NCBI GenBank assembly: GCA_949066965.1
Contig: CARTDA010000009.1
Location: forward strand, 45,745-109,744
DNA length: 64,000 bases
Source of the DNA: COE1 sp949066965
GTDB taxonomy: Bacteria; Bacillota; Clostridia; Lachnospirales; Lachnospiraceae
Reading direction: 5' to 3'
Part shown: positions 24,387-34,200 of the stretch, in pieces
Layout of the letters: every line of letters begins with the position of its first letter
Numbering within the stretch: position 1 is the first letter of the stretch
The notes under the pieces: generated by a model
Databases searched by the model: none
Told to the model about the DNA's origin: nothing
What the model saw: the letters and a program-made list of their open reading frames with translations, nothing else
Program-made: the position numbers and the translations under genes

Positions 24387-27110
24387 TTAGATGGCGCCAA
24401 GTGTGACATCTATCACATGGGTGCTGCCGTCAAGCGCCTCAACCGCCTCTTTTTCCAGACGCACTGCACATGACATATCTGTCACTTTTTGCAGTTCCTT
24501 GTCCCCGCACACAGCCTGTTTAATCTGATATGCACCGTAGGACAGCTTTTCAGGATTGTGATACCGGATGAGAAATGTCTTTTTCAGGAAATCCAGCCGG
24601 ATGGATGCATTTCCATCCGCATCAAACTGCTCTGCCATCAGCTTCGGCGCAAGCGTCAGGTTTCCGAGGTCTCCCCTGACACCGAACACCTCCGTAATCA
24701 TGGTCAGCATAAACCAGCTTGCCGCGCCTGTCAGATAATGGTACATCCCGCGCCCATCCGCGTCAAAGTACTCCGGCACACCGGGATAAATCTTGCTTGT
24801 CTCGAAATCCATCGCCGTCGCCAGCAGTGTGTTAAGCGCCTTGTATCCCTCCTTGACAAAGCCCCTCTGATACAGGGCATTGGCATACATGACAGTCATA
24901 TGGGAAAACACCGCGCCGTTTTCTTTCTCGCCATATGCGAAACCGAACATTCTGCCAAGGTCAAACTTATCCTCGTCAAATCTGGTGTTCAGGCGGTAAC
25001 CACCGACTTTTTCCTTATAAAGATAAGTGTCCGCGCTCTGGCAGATTTTCGCCGTCATGTCCTCGTCCGCCGTGCCGCTCATAATCGAGAATACCTGGCT
25101 GGTAAGCATCATGCGCACATTGCCCCCCTGTACGCCCTCGACCTGTCTTCCATTGTTGTCATAATAGCCGTTGAACCAGCTGTTTCCTTTCCCATCCGTC
25201 ACCCATTCGGTGCGGCGGATGTGATCCATCATCCACGCTGCCCTATCCCTGAGGTTCTGTGCCAGCTCCTCTATGGATACCAGAACCGTCCTGCCGGATA
25301 CGTCGTGCGTGCAGGTATTCACATACTGGCTCAGGATGGAACGCTTCCACTCGATTTCATCATACTTGTGAACGTCCCCCGCAAGAAGGACTGCAATCTC
25401 CTCCACAAGCTCCAGCTGGTTCTTTTGGGTCACTGCCTCATATTTTTCAAGGTATGCCGCAAGCTCCCTGAGGTTGTAGGCGTATGCGCTTGTGAATGCC
25501 ACGCTCTCGCCCTTGTCCGGTGCCATGTCGAGCGCGTCGTTCCAGTCGGCATTGCGCAGGCGAATCTGGTTGTGCGCCCCCACCTCGTAAAACGCACACA
25601 GCTGCTGCAGCAAAATATGCTCCAGAATGCTGCCGGTGTAAAGCGCTCCGCTGCGTGTCCGCTGCTGCATCCCATAAGCCTCGTCCCATTCGCTGTCGAC
25701 AGCCTGCCCCCTCTGAATCTGCCTGTCCTTGAAATACGGCACTTTTTCGCCAAGGATTTCGATATCGCCTGTCTGGTCGATATAGAGCTTTGTCGTGAGG
25801 AACGGCCAGAACCCATGATCCATCCAGACGCGCGTGATGCTGTTTCTGTCCGCCTTGAACTCGCCCTGCTTCTCCCCGATAATTGTCGCGTTGGTTCCGT
25901 CCATCCTGACACCGCCGTAATTGTCAACAATCATCTGGCGCACGCCGTCGGGATTCATGAACAGCAAAGACAGGCAGTCCTGCCAGAGATCCCTCCATCC
26001 CCTGCCTCCTTTTCCGTAGTCGTGATGTGGAAGAAACGAACACCCATACAGTCTTCTCAATATCGGCTGGAAACAAATCCAGCGAAGGTAGCTGTCCACT
26101 GCCTTATCTCCGGTCTGGAATGATACATTGACCTTCTCCTGCCAGCTGATTTGCGTATTTTTGAGCGCTTCCTGCACTTTTTCCCTGCTGTCGTAGGCGG
26201 TGACAACACGCCGCATGTCATCCATATTGGCTGATGCGCCGATAATGATGGTATACGCTGCCGTCTCCCCGCTTCCAAGCGCCACGCTGGCAAATTTCAG
26301 TCCGCCGAGCGCTTCCTTTCCGTCAATCCGTGTGCCTGCCGCCACACCCTCGGCATTGTTCTTTACCGCAAGCGGTGCAATCAGGCTTCCGCCCTCCCCG
26401 ATAAAATCCTCCGTGACCGGGAAAAACTGCTCCGGCATCTCGCCTTTTCCCGATACGCCATACACGAAATATGTAATCTGGTTCCTCTGATGCCCCCTCT
26501 CGTCAAAGGAAAGCTTTGGCTTGACCTCCACGCCCTGCCCTGTCACTGCGATCTGATGCAGCAGCGAGGTTACATGCCTGTGATCCCTGATGTTGTCCGC
26601 ACTCCTTCCATAGATTGGAACTGCGGCAACCGGTGTGATTTTCTGTGTATGCTGCGCCGTATTCTCAATCTCCACATACAGCAGCTCTACATTGTGCCCG
26701 GCCGGGACAAAGCTTGTGACAGATGACCGGAGCTGGTATCTGGACGACTTTCTTGTCACAGTCTGCCACATAAAACCTGCCTCCATGCTGCACGCATCCT
26801 GCCGATCCGTGTACTTATCGTATTCCGCCTCCGCTGACACGCCTGTCGCAGACCACGCGCCCACACCCTCGACACAGCACCAGAAGTTGCGGGACGACTT
26901 GTTGTTGTGCAGATTCTCACTGCTGACCGGTTCCAGGATAAACGTATTCTGGTCAAGCTTGCTGTCCCCTGCAAAATCCGGCGTCACACTTGACTTGATG
27001 CCCTGCTCGCCCGCTGTCGGGAAATAGAGATAGGTATAATTGTCGGGATTGTTCAATGTGAAGCACTCGTTTCCGTGTCCAAATGTAATACGATTCGATT
27101 TTGATTGCAT
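24387..27110 (-). CDS. GH94 disaccharide phosphorylase, probable laminaribiose phosphorylase
   Basis: 907 residues, near the length of known GH94 laminaribiose phosphorylases (about 910) and longer than cellobiose phosphorylase. The catalytic Asp lies in RLRNADWNDALDMA near residue 523. GGRGWRDLWQDCLSLL, NATIIGEKQGEF and MDHGFWPFLTTKLYIDQTGD fit GH94. It is cytosolic. With three GH16 beta-glucanases and a cellobiose phosphorylase around it, beta-1,3-glucose disaccharides are the most plausible substrate; products would be glucose-1-phosphate and glucose. Other beta-linked glucose phosphorylases (beta-1,2 or longer beta-1,3-oligomers) cannot be excluded. The GGAGG site sits 6 bases before the ATG, and a shared regulatory element lies about 140-165 bases upstream. 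Confidence 0.8.
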   Translation of the reverse strand: MQSKSNRITFGHGNECFTLNNPDNYTYLYFPTAGEQGIKSSVTPDFAGDSKLDQNTFILEPVSSENLHNNKSSRNFWCCVEGVGAWSATGVSAEAEYDKYTDRQDACSMEAGFMWQTVTRKSSRYQLRSSVTSFVPAGHNVELLYVEIENTAQHTQKITPVAAVPIYGRSADNIRDHRHVTSLLHQIAVTGQGVEVKPKLSFDERGHQRNQITYFVYGVSGKGEMPEQFFPVTEDFIGEGGSLIAPLAVKNNAEGVAAGTRIDGKEALGGLKFASVALGSGETAAYTIIIGASANMDDMRRVVTAYDSREKVQEALKNTQISWQEKVNVSFQTGDKAVDSYLRWICFQPILRRLYGCSFLPHHDYGKGGRGWRDLWQDCLSLLFMNPDGVRQMIVDNYGGVRMDGTNATIIGEKQGEFKADRNSITRVWMDHGFWPFLTTKLYIDQTGDIEILGEKVPYFKDRQIQRGQAVDSEWDEAYGMQQRTRSGALYTGSILEHILLQQLCAFYEVGAHNQIRLRNADWNDALDMAPDKGESVAFTSAYAYNLRELAAYLEKYEAVTQKNQLELVEEIAVLLAGDVHKYDEIEWKRSILSQYVNTCTHDVSGRTVLVSIEELAQNLRDRAAWMMDHIRRTEWVTDGKGNSWFNGYYDNNGRQVEGVQGGNVRMMLTSQVFSIMSGTADEDMTAKICQSADTYLYKEKVGGYRLNTRFDEDKFDLGRMFGFAYGEKENGAVFSHMTVMYANALYQRGFVKEGYKALNTLLATAMDFETSKIYPGVPEYFDADGRGMYHYLTGAASWFMLTMITEVFGVRGDLGNLTLAPKLMAEQFDADGNASIRLDFLKKTFLIRYHNPEKLSYGAYQIKQAVCGDKELQKVTDMSCAVRLEKEAVEALDGSTHVIDVTLGAI

Positions 27111-27248
27111 TTTATTCCTCCATTCTTTTTAACAGCACAATTGTGTTCTACTCCTAAATGGAAATTCTGCCTGCTTTCCCACATTTTATTAATTCCATTT
27201 TCTTGATACAAGCATAAAGCATTCTATGCAAATCGAAAATCATATTCA
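27111..27248 (-). promoter_or_regulatory. Leader and promoter region of the GH94 operon
   Basis: AT-rich 138 bases between the shared element and the GH94 start. TAGAAT at 27226-27221 on the minus strand is a possible -10, but no good -35 is correctly spaced, as often seen at activator-dependent promoters. No open frame or stable RNA structure was noticed. Confidence 0.4.
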
Positions 27249-27273
27249 TAGCAAAAATATCATAATCATGACA
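27249..27273 (-). promoter_or_regulatory. Shared 25-bp element, copy upstream of the GH94 operon
   Basis: On the minus strand it reads TGTCATGATTATGATATT followed by TTTGCTA, matching 21 of 25 positions of the copy at 21087-21111, in the same orientation to the downstream gene. Suggests one regulator controls sugar import and phosphorolysis. Confidence 0.65.
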
Positions 27274-27274
27274 C

Positions 27275-27310
27275 AATCGAGCAGGGGAAAGGATTTTCCC
27301 CTGCTCGATT
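27275..27310 (-). terminator. Strong hairpin after the methyltransferase gene
   Basis: A perfect 16-bp stem (AATCGAGCAGGGGAAA/TTTCCCCTGCTCGATT) with a 4-base loop overlaps the methyltransferase stop codon. The minus-strand tail is not a clean T run (TTGTGTCATG), but the stem is very stable. It insulates the GH94 promoter from upstream transcription. Confidence 0.7.
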
Positions 27311-28130
27311 ACATTTTCTGAAAAATCATCTCCTGAAACACCGCCATGTTATCCCCATTTTTACAGGAAAACTGCACGTGCGTCCCTTTCACCTGACAAA
27401 AACCTGCGCGTTCCAGTGCGCGGATCAGACCGGCATATGTGTTGTCATCCTCGTAACGCTCCACGCTGACCAGATACCCTTTGTCCCTGACCAGTGTGGC
27501 AAGCTCCTTTGCATACGCTTCATGCCGCTTCGCCAGCTCCTCCACTGGTAATGCGGACGGCTTTGGCTCCTTGCAGAGCGCTTCCCACACAACATTTTCA
27601 TGCACGGTGCGGCAGGAAAACACGGTGTCGCACCCCTTCCGCCACGGCGCTTCCGGCGTGAAAAAATGCGCATTGTCCGCCCGAAGGCTCCTGGCAAGCT
27701 CCTTTGCTACCAGGACCGCATTCCGGGACAAATCCAGACCTGTGACATTGGAATCCGGATGGCACAGCGCAAGATAACAGGTCAGAATCCCATTTCCACA
27801 GCCAATGTCAGCAATATCCCCCGCGCAGAACGTGTCATACTGCACCAGGTACTCCAGTACTCTCCTGAAAAACACACGGTCATAAAAAGACGATGCCAGA
27901 AGACTCATTTCCAGGCTCTGGTTCAGGTAATCAACAAGCTCCTGCTGGCGGTGGAGATAGCGCGTATTTCCTTTTCCATACACCAGCCGTTCTTCCGACT
28001 GGTCAAACAGCTTTGTCAGTCGTTCAATGTGGCTTTCCCCCTCCTTTTGTCCGAACGCCTCAGTCAGCGCCGTATCCAGCTCGGTGACCCTGCGGATGCC
28101 GACCCTGGACAGATACTCTTTTATCTCCAA
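27309..28130 (-). CDS. SAM-dependent methyltransferase, class I
   Basis: 273 residues from TTG 28130, with GGAGG at 28145-28141; a TTG at 28136 is equally in frame but only 4 bases from the site, and longer starts up to 28343 lack a binding site and would add a non-homologous hydrophobic stretch. The Rossmann core has motif I ADIGCGNGILTCYLAL, the acidic strand end VTGLDLS, and later SCRTVHENVVWEAL and LVSVERYEDD. The helical N-terminus (EYLSRVGIRRVTELDTAL) is separate. The substrate is unknown. It follows the GH10 gene by 88 bases and precedes the GH94 operon; no functional link to glycans is visible. Confidence 0.72.
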   Translation of the reverse strand: MEIKEYLSRVGIRRVTELDTALTEAFGQKEGESHIERLTKLFDQSEERLVYGKGNTRYLHRQQELVDYLNQSLEMSLLASSFYDRVFFRRVLEYLVQYDTFCAGDIADIGCGNGILTCYLALCHPDSNVTGLDLSRNAVLVAKELARSLRADNAHFFTPEAPWRKGCDTVFSCRTVHENVVWEALCKEPKPSALPVEELAKRHEAYAKELATLVRDKGYLVSVERYEDDNTYAGLIRALERAGFCQVKGTHVQFSCKNGDNMAVFQEMIFQKM

Positions 28131-28218
28131 ATCCAATCTACCTCCAATAAAAATTATAGACATCTCTATTATATGGGATACATCCAGGATTAACAAGAAT
28201 AACTGCCCATGTCCCTTT

Positions 28219-31200
28219 CTAATTGTTAAAACGTTCCCGGAACCATGACTTTGTCCGTTGATACAGATTGTCATACCACTCAACATGCTCCATCTGCCGT
28301 GCATTAATCCTGAAAGAAACAGTCTTAATCCCGCCATATCCATTGATTCCCCGGATTGTCATTTTTCCGGTTCCCTTGAATATGTTTTTGGAATACCCAT
28401 TCGTTAAAATTTCGTAGTCTGTCCCTTCCCTGAGCGCCTTCTCCGCACCACCTGTTTTCATCGTCACGAAAATCTGCTGTTTTCCTGTATCGGGATTTAT
28501 CTCTGACAATATAATCTCCTTTCCTGTATAACTCTGCGGCTCTACTTTTACTTTTGCCCTGGAGATATCCACACTGTCCTCTATAATCCGGAAATCCGCG
28601 CAGGCAGTGCCTGTATAACAATTTGTGCCTTTTATTGTCGCCCGAATAACATCACCTACACCAGGTGTTCCCTCTATCGGTGTGGTACCATCCTGTTTCG
28701 TGTATGCAACTGTGTAATCTGTCCCTTTTTTCAATGCCTTTCCATCAAAATCCCTGATGGTCAGATTCACATTGCCATATTTCTTCGCATTCTTTTTTGT
28801 CACATCCGATATAATAATATTGGTCAGGCTGGCAATATCCTGCTGGGTAACCGTAAAGCTGACTGGCGCTGTTGTTCCCTTGAAATTGCCTTTTCCTATT
28901 ATCTTGAAGGTGGCTGCACCAAGCTTCCTGTTGCCTGAATATGCCATCGTATAGTCTACGCCTTCTACCAGATTCCGGCCGTTAAAAACTGCGCCCAGGT
29001 CCGCTGCATCCAGTTTGCTGCCACCTTTCCTATAAGGCGCTTTGATGTCCGTTGTATTGTAGCTCAGCTTCCCTTCCGGATTGTTCCTGATGTCAAACGG
29101 TGCAATTCGAAACGTTTTCTTTACCGTTCCAGTGTATTTTCCGATGCCCTTTACAGTCACGGAAGCAGTGCCTGCCTGAACATTTTTGTCATAAGCCACC
29201 GTAAAATCGCGATCCTGCTCCGCTCCTGCAATCTTTACAGCCGGTGTTATCGCACTTCCCGTGTAAGACAAATTCACGGCGCTTTCCAGTGTCACATCCT
29301 TCGCCTTTAATGCAATACCTGTAATCTTAAAGGTGACTGTCTTTTCACCGACATAGGTTTCCCCAATGCCTTTGATGACCGCCGTTGCGGCACCTACCTC
29401 GGCAGCGTCACAGATAACCTGGTAATCCTGATTGGGCACAAGCGTATTTTGTCCATATTTCACCGTAAATTCAGGTATGATTTTTTCCCCTGTATATTCC
29501 TTATTCTGAATGCCTGTCACTTTCACAGCGCTCATAAGTACCTGACTGCTGTTGAGCACCACCATCTGGATTTCCCTGATTCCGGTATATCCGTTCGCAT
29601 CCACACCCTTGACCGCCACGGTATATGTACCTGGTCCTGTCACCTGTTCTACTTTGGCGCCGGTCCAATCCTTAACCGCATCTACGGTAAAATCCTTTTT
29701 GTTCAGTTTTTTACCGTTTCTCGTCACAACCGGCGCTGCCGTGACACTCTTTCCTGCCTTTGGCGCCTTGACATAGAGATTGGGGATGACAATATCATCG
29801 TCAGCTAAATTCTTTGGAACAATCCTGAAATGCTTTGTGATACTTCCAGAATAGTTTCCCTTGCCCTTGATGATGACCTCCGCATTTTCTGTCGGCTTTG
29901 TATTTTTCTTATATGTCACAGTGTAATCCCTGCCCGGCGCCAGCAGTGTCCTGCCATCATACACGGTCACTTGCGGTTTCAATGCCTTTCCGGTGTAAAT
30001 GATATCGTCGATATCAAATGCCCACAGGCCTTCTCTTTCCCTCAGCTGGCTCAGTGCCTCTGACAGCCTTGCAGCCGCGTTCTGTATCTCTTCCTGTGTT
30101 GCAGCCGCATTTTCTGATACTGCCCTTGCATCTTCGAGCGCCTTTTTGCAGGCATCCCAGCTGTCCTTTGTGTAGTCATTTGGATTCAGGTTTCCGCATT
30201 TTCCAATCAGTTCCAGCAGCTGGTCTTTATTGACCGGTGCGGATTCGTCCTTTTTCTGTAATTCTGCCTTTGCCTTTTTCAGTGCGTCCAGCGCCTTTTG
30301 CACTTCCTCCTGTGAGGGTACCGGATTTGCCAATACTGCCCTTGCTTCGTCCAGCGCTTTTGCAAACGGAATCCAGCTTTCCTCTGTATATGCATCCTTT
30401 TCGAGTGTTCCGCACTCGGCAGTCAGGTTTCTTAATTCCTTCTCTTCGGGTGTATTTGGTTTCAATGCCGTCCGCGCTTCCACAAGCGCTTTATAGGCAC
30501 TGTTCATTTCCTCCTGTGATGCGTCTGGTTTTTCCCATATATCTTTTGCTTCCTGCAGCGCACCCGCAAAGGCTTTCCAGCTTTCACCTGAATAGCTTTC
30601 CTGTTCCAGTGCATCACACGCATCTATCAGGCTCTTGAGGCTGTCCTTTGTTACTGTAAAAGGAAGCAGCCCTTCCTTTGCCTGTTTCAATGTCTCGCAT
30701 GCCTGCTTCACTGTTTCCGGCGCCGCATTTGCGTCTTCCTTGACTATTTTGGCAGCATCCAGCGCCTCTGTAAAAGTCTTCCATGTCTCCGGTGTATAAT
30801 CTTCTTCCTTTGCGTCTTTTAAAAACTGCACGCACTCACCGATGAGACTGTCCAGTTCTTCCCTTACATCCGGCTCAGGTGTGCTGACCAGACCACCCAG
30901 CGCCGCAGTGCCAAATACACCTGGTGATTCCCAGCCCCGTCCGGATTCGTCATACCAGCTGACCGTTCCGATTCGTTTTCCGCCTTCTGCATCATTAATC
31001 TGTAAATCAATACCGATTTTATCTCCCGGTGCAGGTGTAATGTCCGTCCAGCGAAAAGCTGCCTCAACCAGATAGCCATTTTCCGTCACTGCCGTAGCAG
31101 ACTCGATATTTTCCTCACTGTACTTCGGCCCATTAAAGCTTCGGATGTTCTGATAGCTGATACGATACTGTGTATCGTCCTCCTCATAGGAATCTGTCTT

Positions 31201-34200
31201 GTGATTATTTTCATCTATAAACACTTCAAACGAATCCTGTTCATGTGCATACTCAGCAGTATCGTCCAGTGCACTGTCCGTCACATCCGCAAGCACATAC
31301 AGATACTGATCGTCCCACAAGAGCCTTGCGGAAGCGGAAGCCTTCGCGGAATCCTTCCTTACATAGAGCCGCACCTCCTTTGCCGCATCCCACACTGCTT
31401 CCTTTTCACCATCCACCGTAATGAGACCATTGCCGACTCTGCCAATGGACATATAGGGCTTGGTGACTGCCGAAGCATAGTATTTACTGCTTGTTTCCTG
31501 GTTCATGGTCATGTCATTAAAGGCATGTTTCTTCCCATTATCCGAAACGACCACATCCATGCGAAAATCTGCCGCCGGCACAAGCTCTCGTGGAACCGTA
31601 AGCTCCGCCACATAGCCGCCCTCCCGCTCCTGACTGTCTGCCCTTGTCTTTACGACAGATGTGACTGACGCAGACTTGTCCCAGTCTATATACAGTCTGA
31701 CTGCATCGTTTGCGTCATCCGTCGTATCAGAGACAGTCACCTGCACTTTTAATTCTGTATCCGTCCAGACAGGAACAAACTGCGCATCAATACCCTGAAT
31801 TTCATAAATTTTTCCGTTTTCATACGGATCGTCCCCTGATGCCTGCAGCACTGTGACACTGCGGATGTACGGCTCTAACTTTTCAGCATTTACAAACGCA
31901 TAGAAGGAAGGCTTTGCCTTATAATCGTCATCAAAAAGCAATGGAACCTGTCTCTTGCTTCCGTCCGCTCCGCCCCCGACGTCGCTGCCCTCCTGGAGCC
32001 ATGAATTTCCGTCTATCACACCCCATATCGTTATTCCGTTGACATCAATGCCGTCCATCGCGTCAACCTCACGCATGACATCATAGATTTCCTTATACCG
32101 GTATGCCTGCTTTGTATATTCATTCTGGAGCGTGTCATCGGTTCCGTCAAAATCATCGCTTGCCTTGAGGTCAAGCTCTGTAAGCTGTACCTTGCCGACA
32201 ATCTTTCCATACCTTACCGCCGCATCCCGGAGCTGACTGGCTGTCGGGGAAGAAACCGTATGGTGCGACTGCATTCCCATCGCGGATATCCTTGTCGGAA
32301 GCTCTTCATCCTCTTCATGGGATTTTACTTCCTTTAACAGCTTTTCAATGCCAGGCACTTTCTTTTTCACGCACTCATTGTAATCATTATAATAAAGCTC
32401 GATGTCTGACGGGGCATAGTAGTTGGCGTAGCGGAATGCATTGACAATAAAATCCTCGCTCTTGTATACCCGCCACCAGCTTGATTTCTCGTTTTCATTT
32501 CTGTACGTGCCCGTGTCATCGCTGACTGCCTCATTTACGACGTCCCATCCGTAAAACATTCCTTTGTAAGGACTGCTTTCTCCTGTAAAATGCTCAAGAA
32601 CCGTCTTAATGTACCACTCCTGGCGTGCGTCCATGACATCAGGGGTAACATCGGGTTTGTTAATGTCCCAGTCTTCACGGAAAAACCATTCCGGTGCCTG
32701 TGAATGCCATACCAGGACGTGTCCCCTGACTTTGATGACGTTGTCCGGATGCCCTGTATTCCATTCCTTGAGCGCATCCAGTATCTTTTCTGCCCTGCTG
32801 TAGTCAAGTGTCGGAACCTTATAGTCTTTCATCTCCGTGCCGTCTGCACGCGTCCATGTAATCGTCTCAAATCCCGGAGCCGAGTTATTGCTGTCATGGT
32901 AGTCAAACAGGGCGTCCATCTTCAGCTCATTCTCAAACGTAACGGCATTGAAATGTTTCTGTACCAAGTCCATCAGCGGTTTATCCGCCAAATCCGATAC
33001 CGTAAGTAATGCACCCGTGTAGGCGTCCGAACCGATTCCATCTTCACCGGAAACCGTATCCTTCAGATCCGGGATATCCCACTCAATCTCCTTGACAGGT
33101 TTCTTGACTTCATGGATGGTGACACCAGTGACATAATATCTTCCTTTAACACAATCGCCGTTTCCATAGTTTGTCCCCTGTTCCAGAATCCTGATGACAA
33201 GCTCTTCTGCCTCCCCCTCAAATTTGGGGTTGAAGCTTCCCTCGAATTTTACCCACTCTCCTGCCGGAATCTTCTTGACGCATCCACTGTCCAGTATCCC
33301 TGAATCATTGGAACCCCAATAAGTATATGTGCCATCAACCCTCACATATGGCAAAAAGCTGACTTCCTTCTGTTCAGGAGGCGCATCCTTGTAGTCATCA
33401 GCATCCAGCATGGCATAGAAAGAATACTCATAAGACTTGCCTGATTGAATCACTGCTGTCATATCCTGTGCAAAGCAGTCATGACTGCTTGTCCTGTTTT
33501 CAATCACACCGTATGAAGTAACCTCGTCAAAGACTGCCTCGTCTGCTTTCGCTGCTTTTATGTCTGCACTCCCCTTTGACGCCCCCCATACAGATAAATC
33601 AGACTCTGCAAAATACGGATTCTTTACCAGATTATCGCCGTACTCGATATCTCCCTTGTCAATGGCTGCCACACGCAGGTCGTCAATGCAGAAGGAAAGG
33701 CCGTCCGAACCCAAAAACTCAATCTTTACCTGTTCATGCTTATCATGTGCCGGTATCCGAAACGTTCCGCTTATCTGCTTCCACTGATTTGATTCAAGTA
33801 TCGCCTCGCTGTCCGGATTTACTTCAGCCATTCTTGAGGAAGCCCAGTCTTCACTGGCACTGGTAACCTGGAACCGGACCTCCCCACTCTCTGTCCCCTC
33901 CGACAGCCTGGCAAAATAGGTATATTCATATGTTACCTCCGGCTTTATGATTCCCGCAATATTGGTATGGCAAATCTGTGTCCCGCTTTTTTTGTCCGCA
34001 TCCGGACTTACCGCCAGATAATAATCACCACATTCCTCTGACGGCCTGCCGCTTTCGCCATAACTCTCACGTGCAATGTTTGTCTTTCCCCATGATAAGT
34101 CATTCCACCAGTCAAGCTTTCCGTCACTGAGGTTCTCAAAGCTTGGATTATAGTCTTTCAGGATACTGTCCCGAATCTGCCGGTCACTCTCCAATGCGAT

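Noticed and set aside
24489..26123. Plus-strand open frame of 544 codons opposite the larger GH94 gene
   Set aside because: Antisense shadow with no domain, no start signal, and His/Val/Leu-rich composition; the GH94 frame explains the codon pattern.
28131..28343. Longer methyltransferase with an extra 70 N-terminal residues
   Set aside because: The extension is antisense-like hydrophobic sequence, has no binding site, and runs into the GH10 stop region; GGAGG lies just before the TTG codons at 28136 and 28130.
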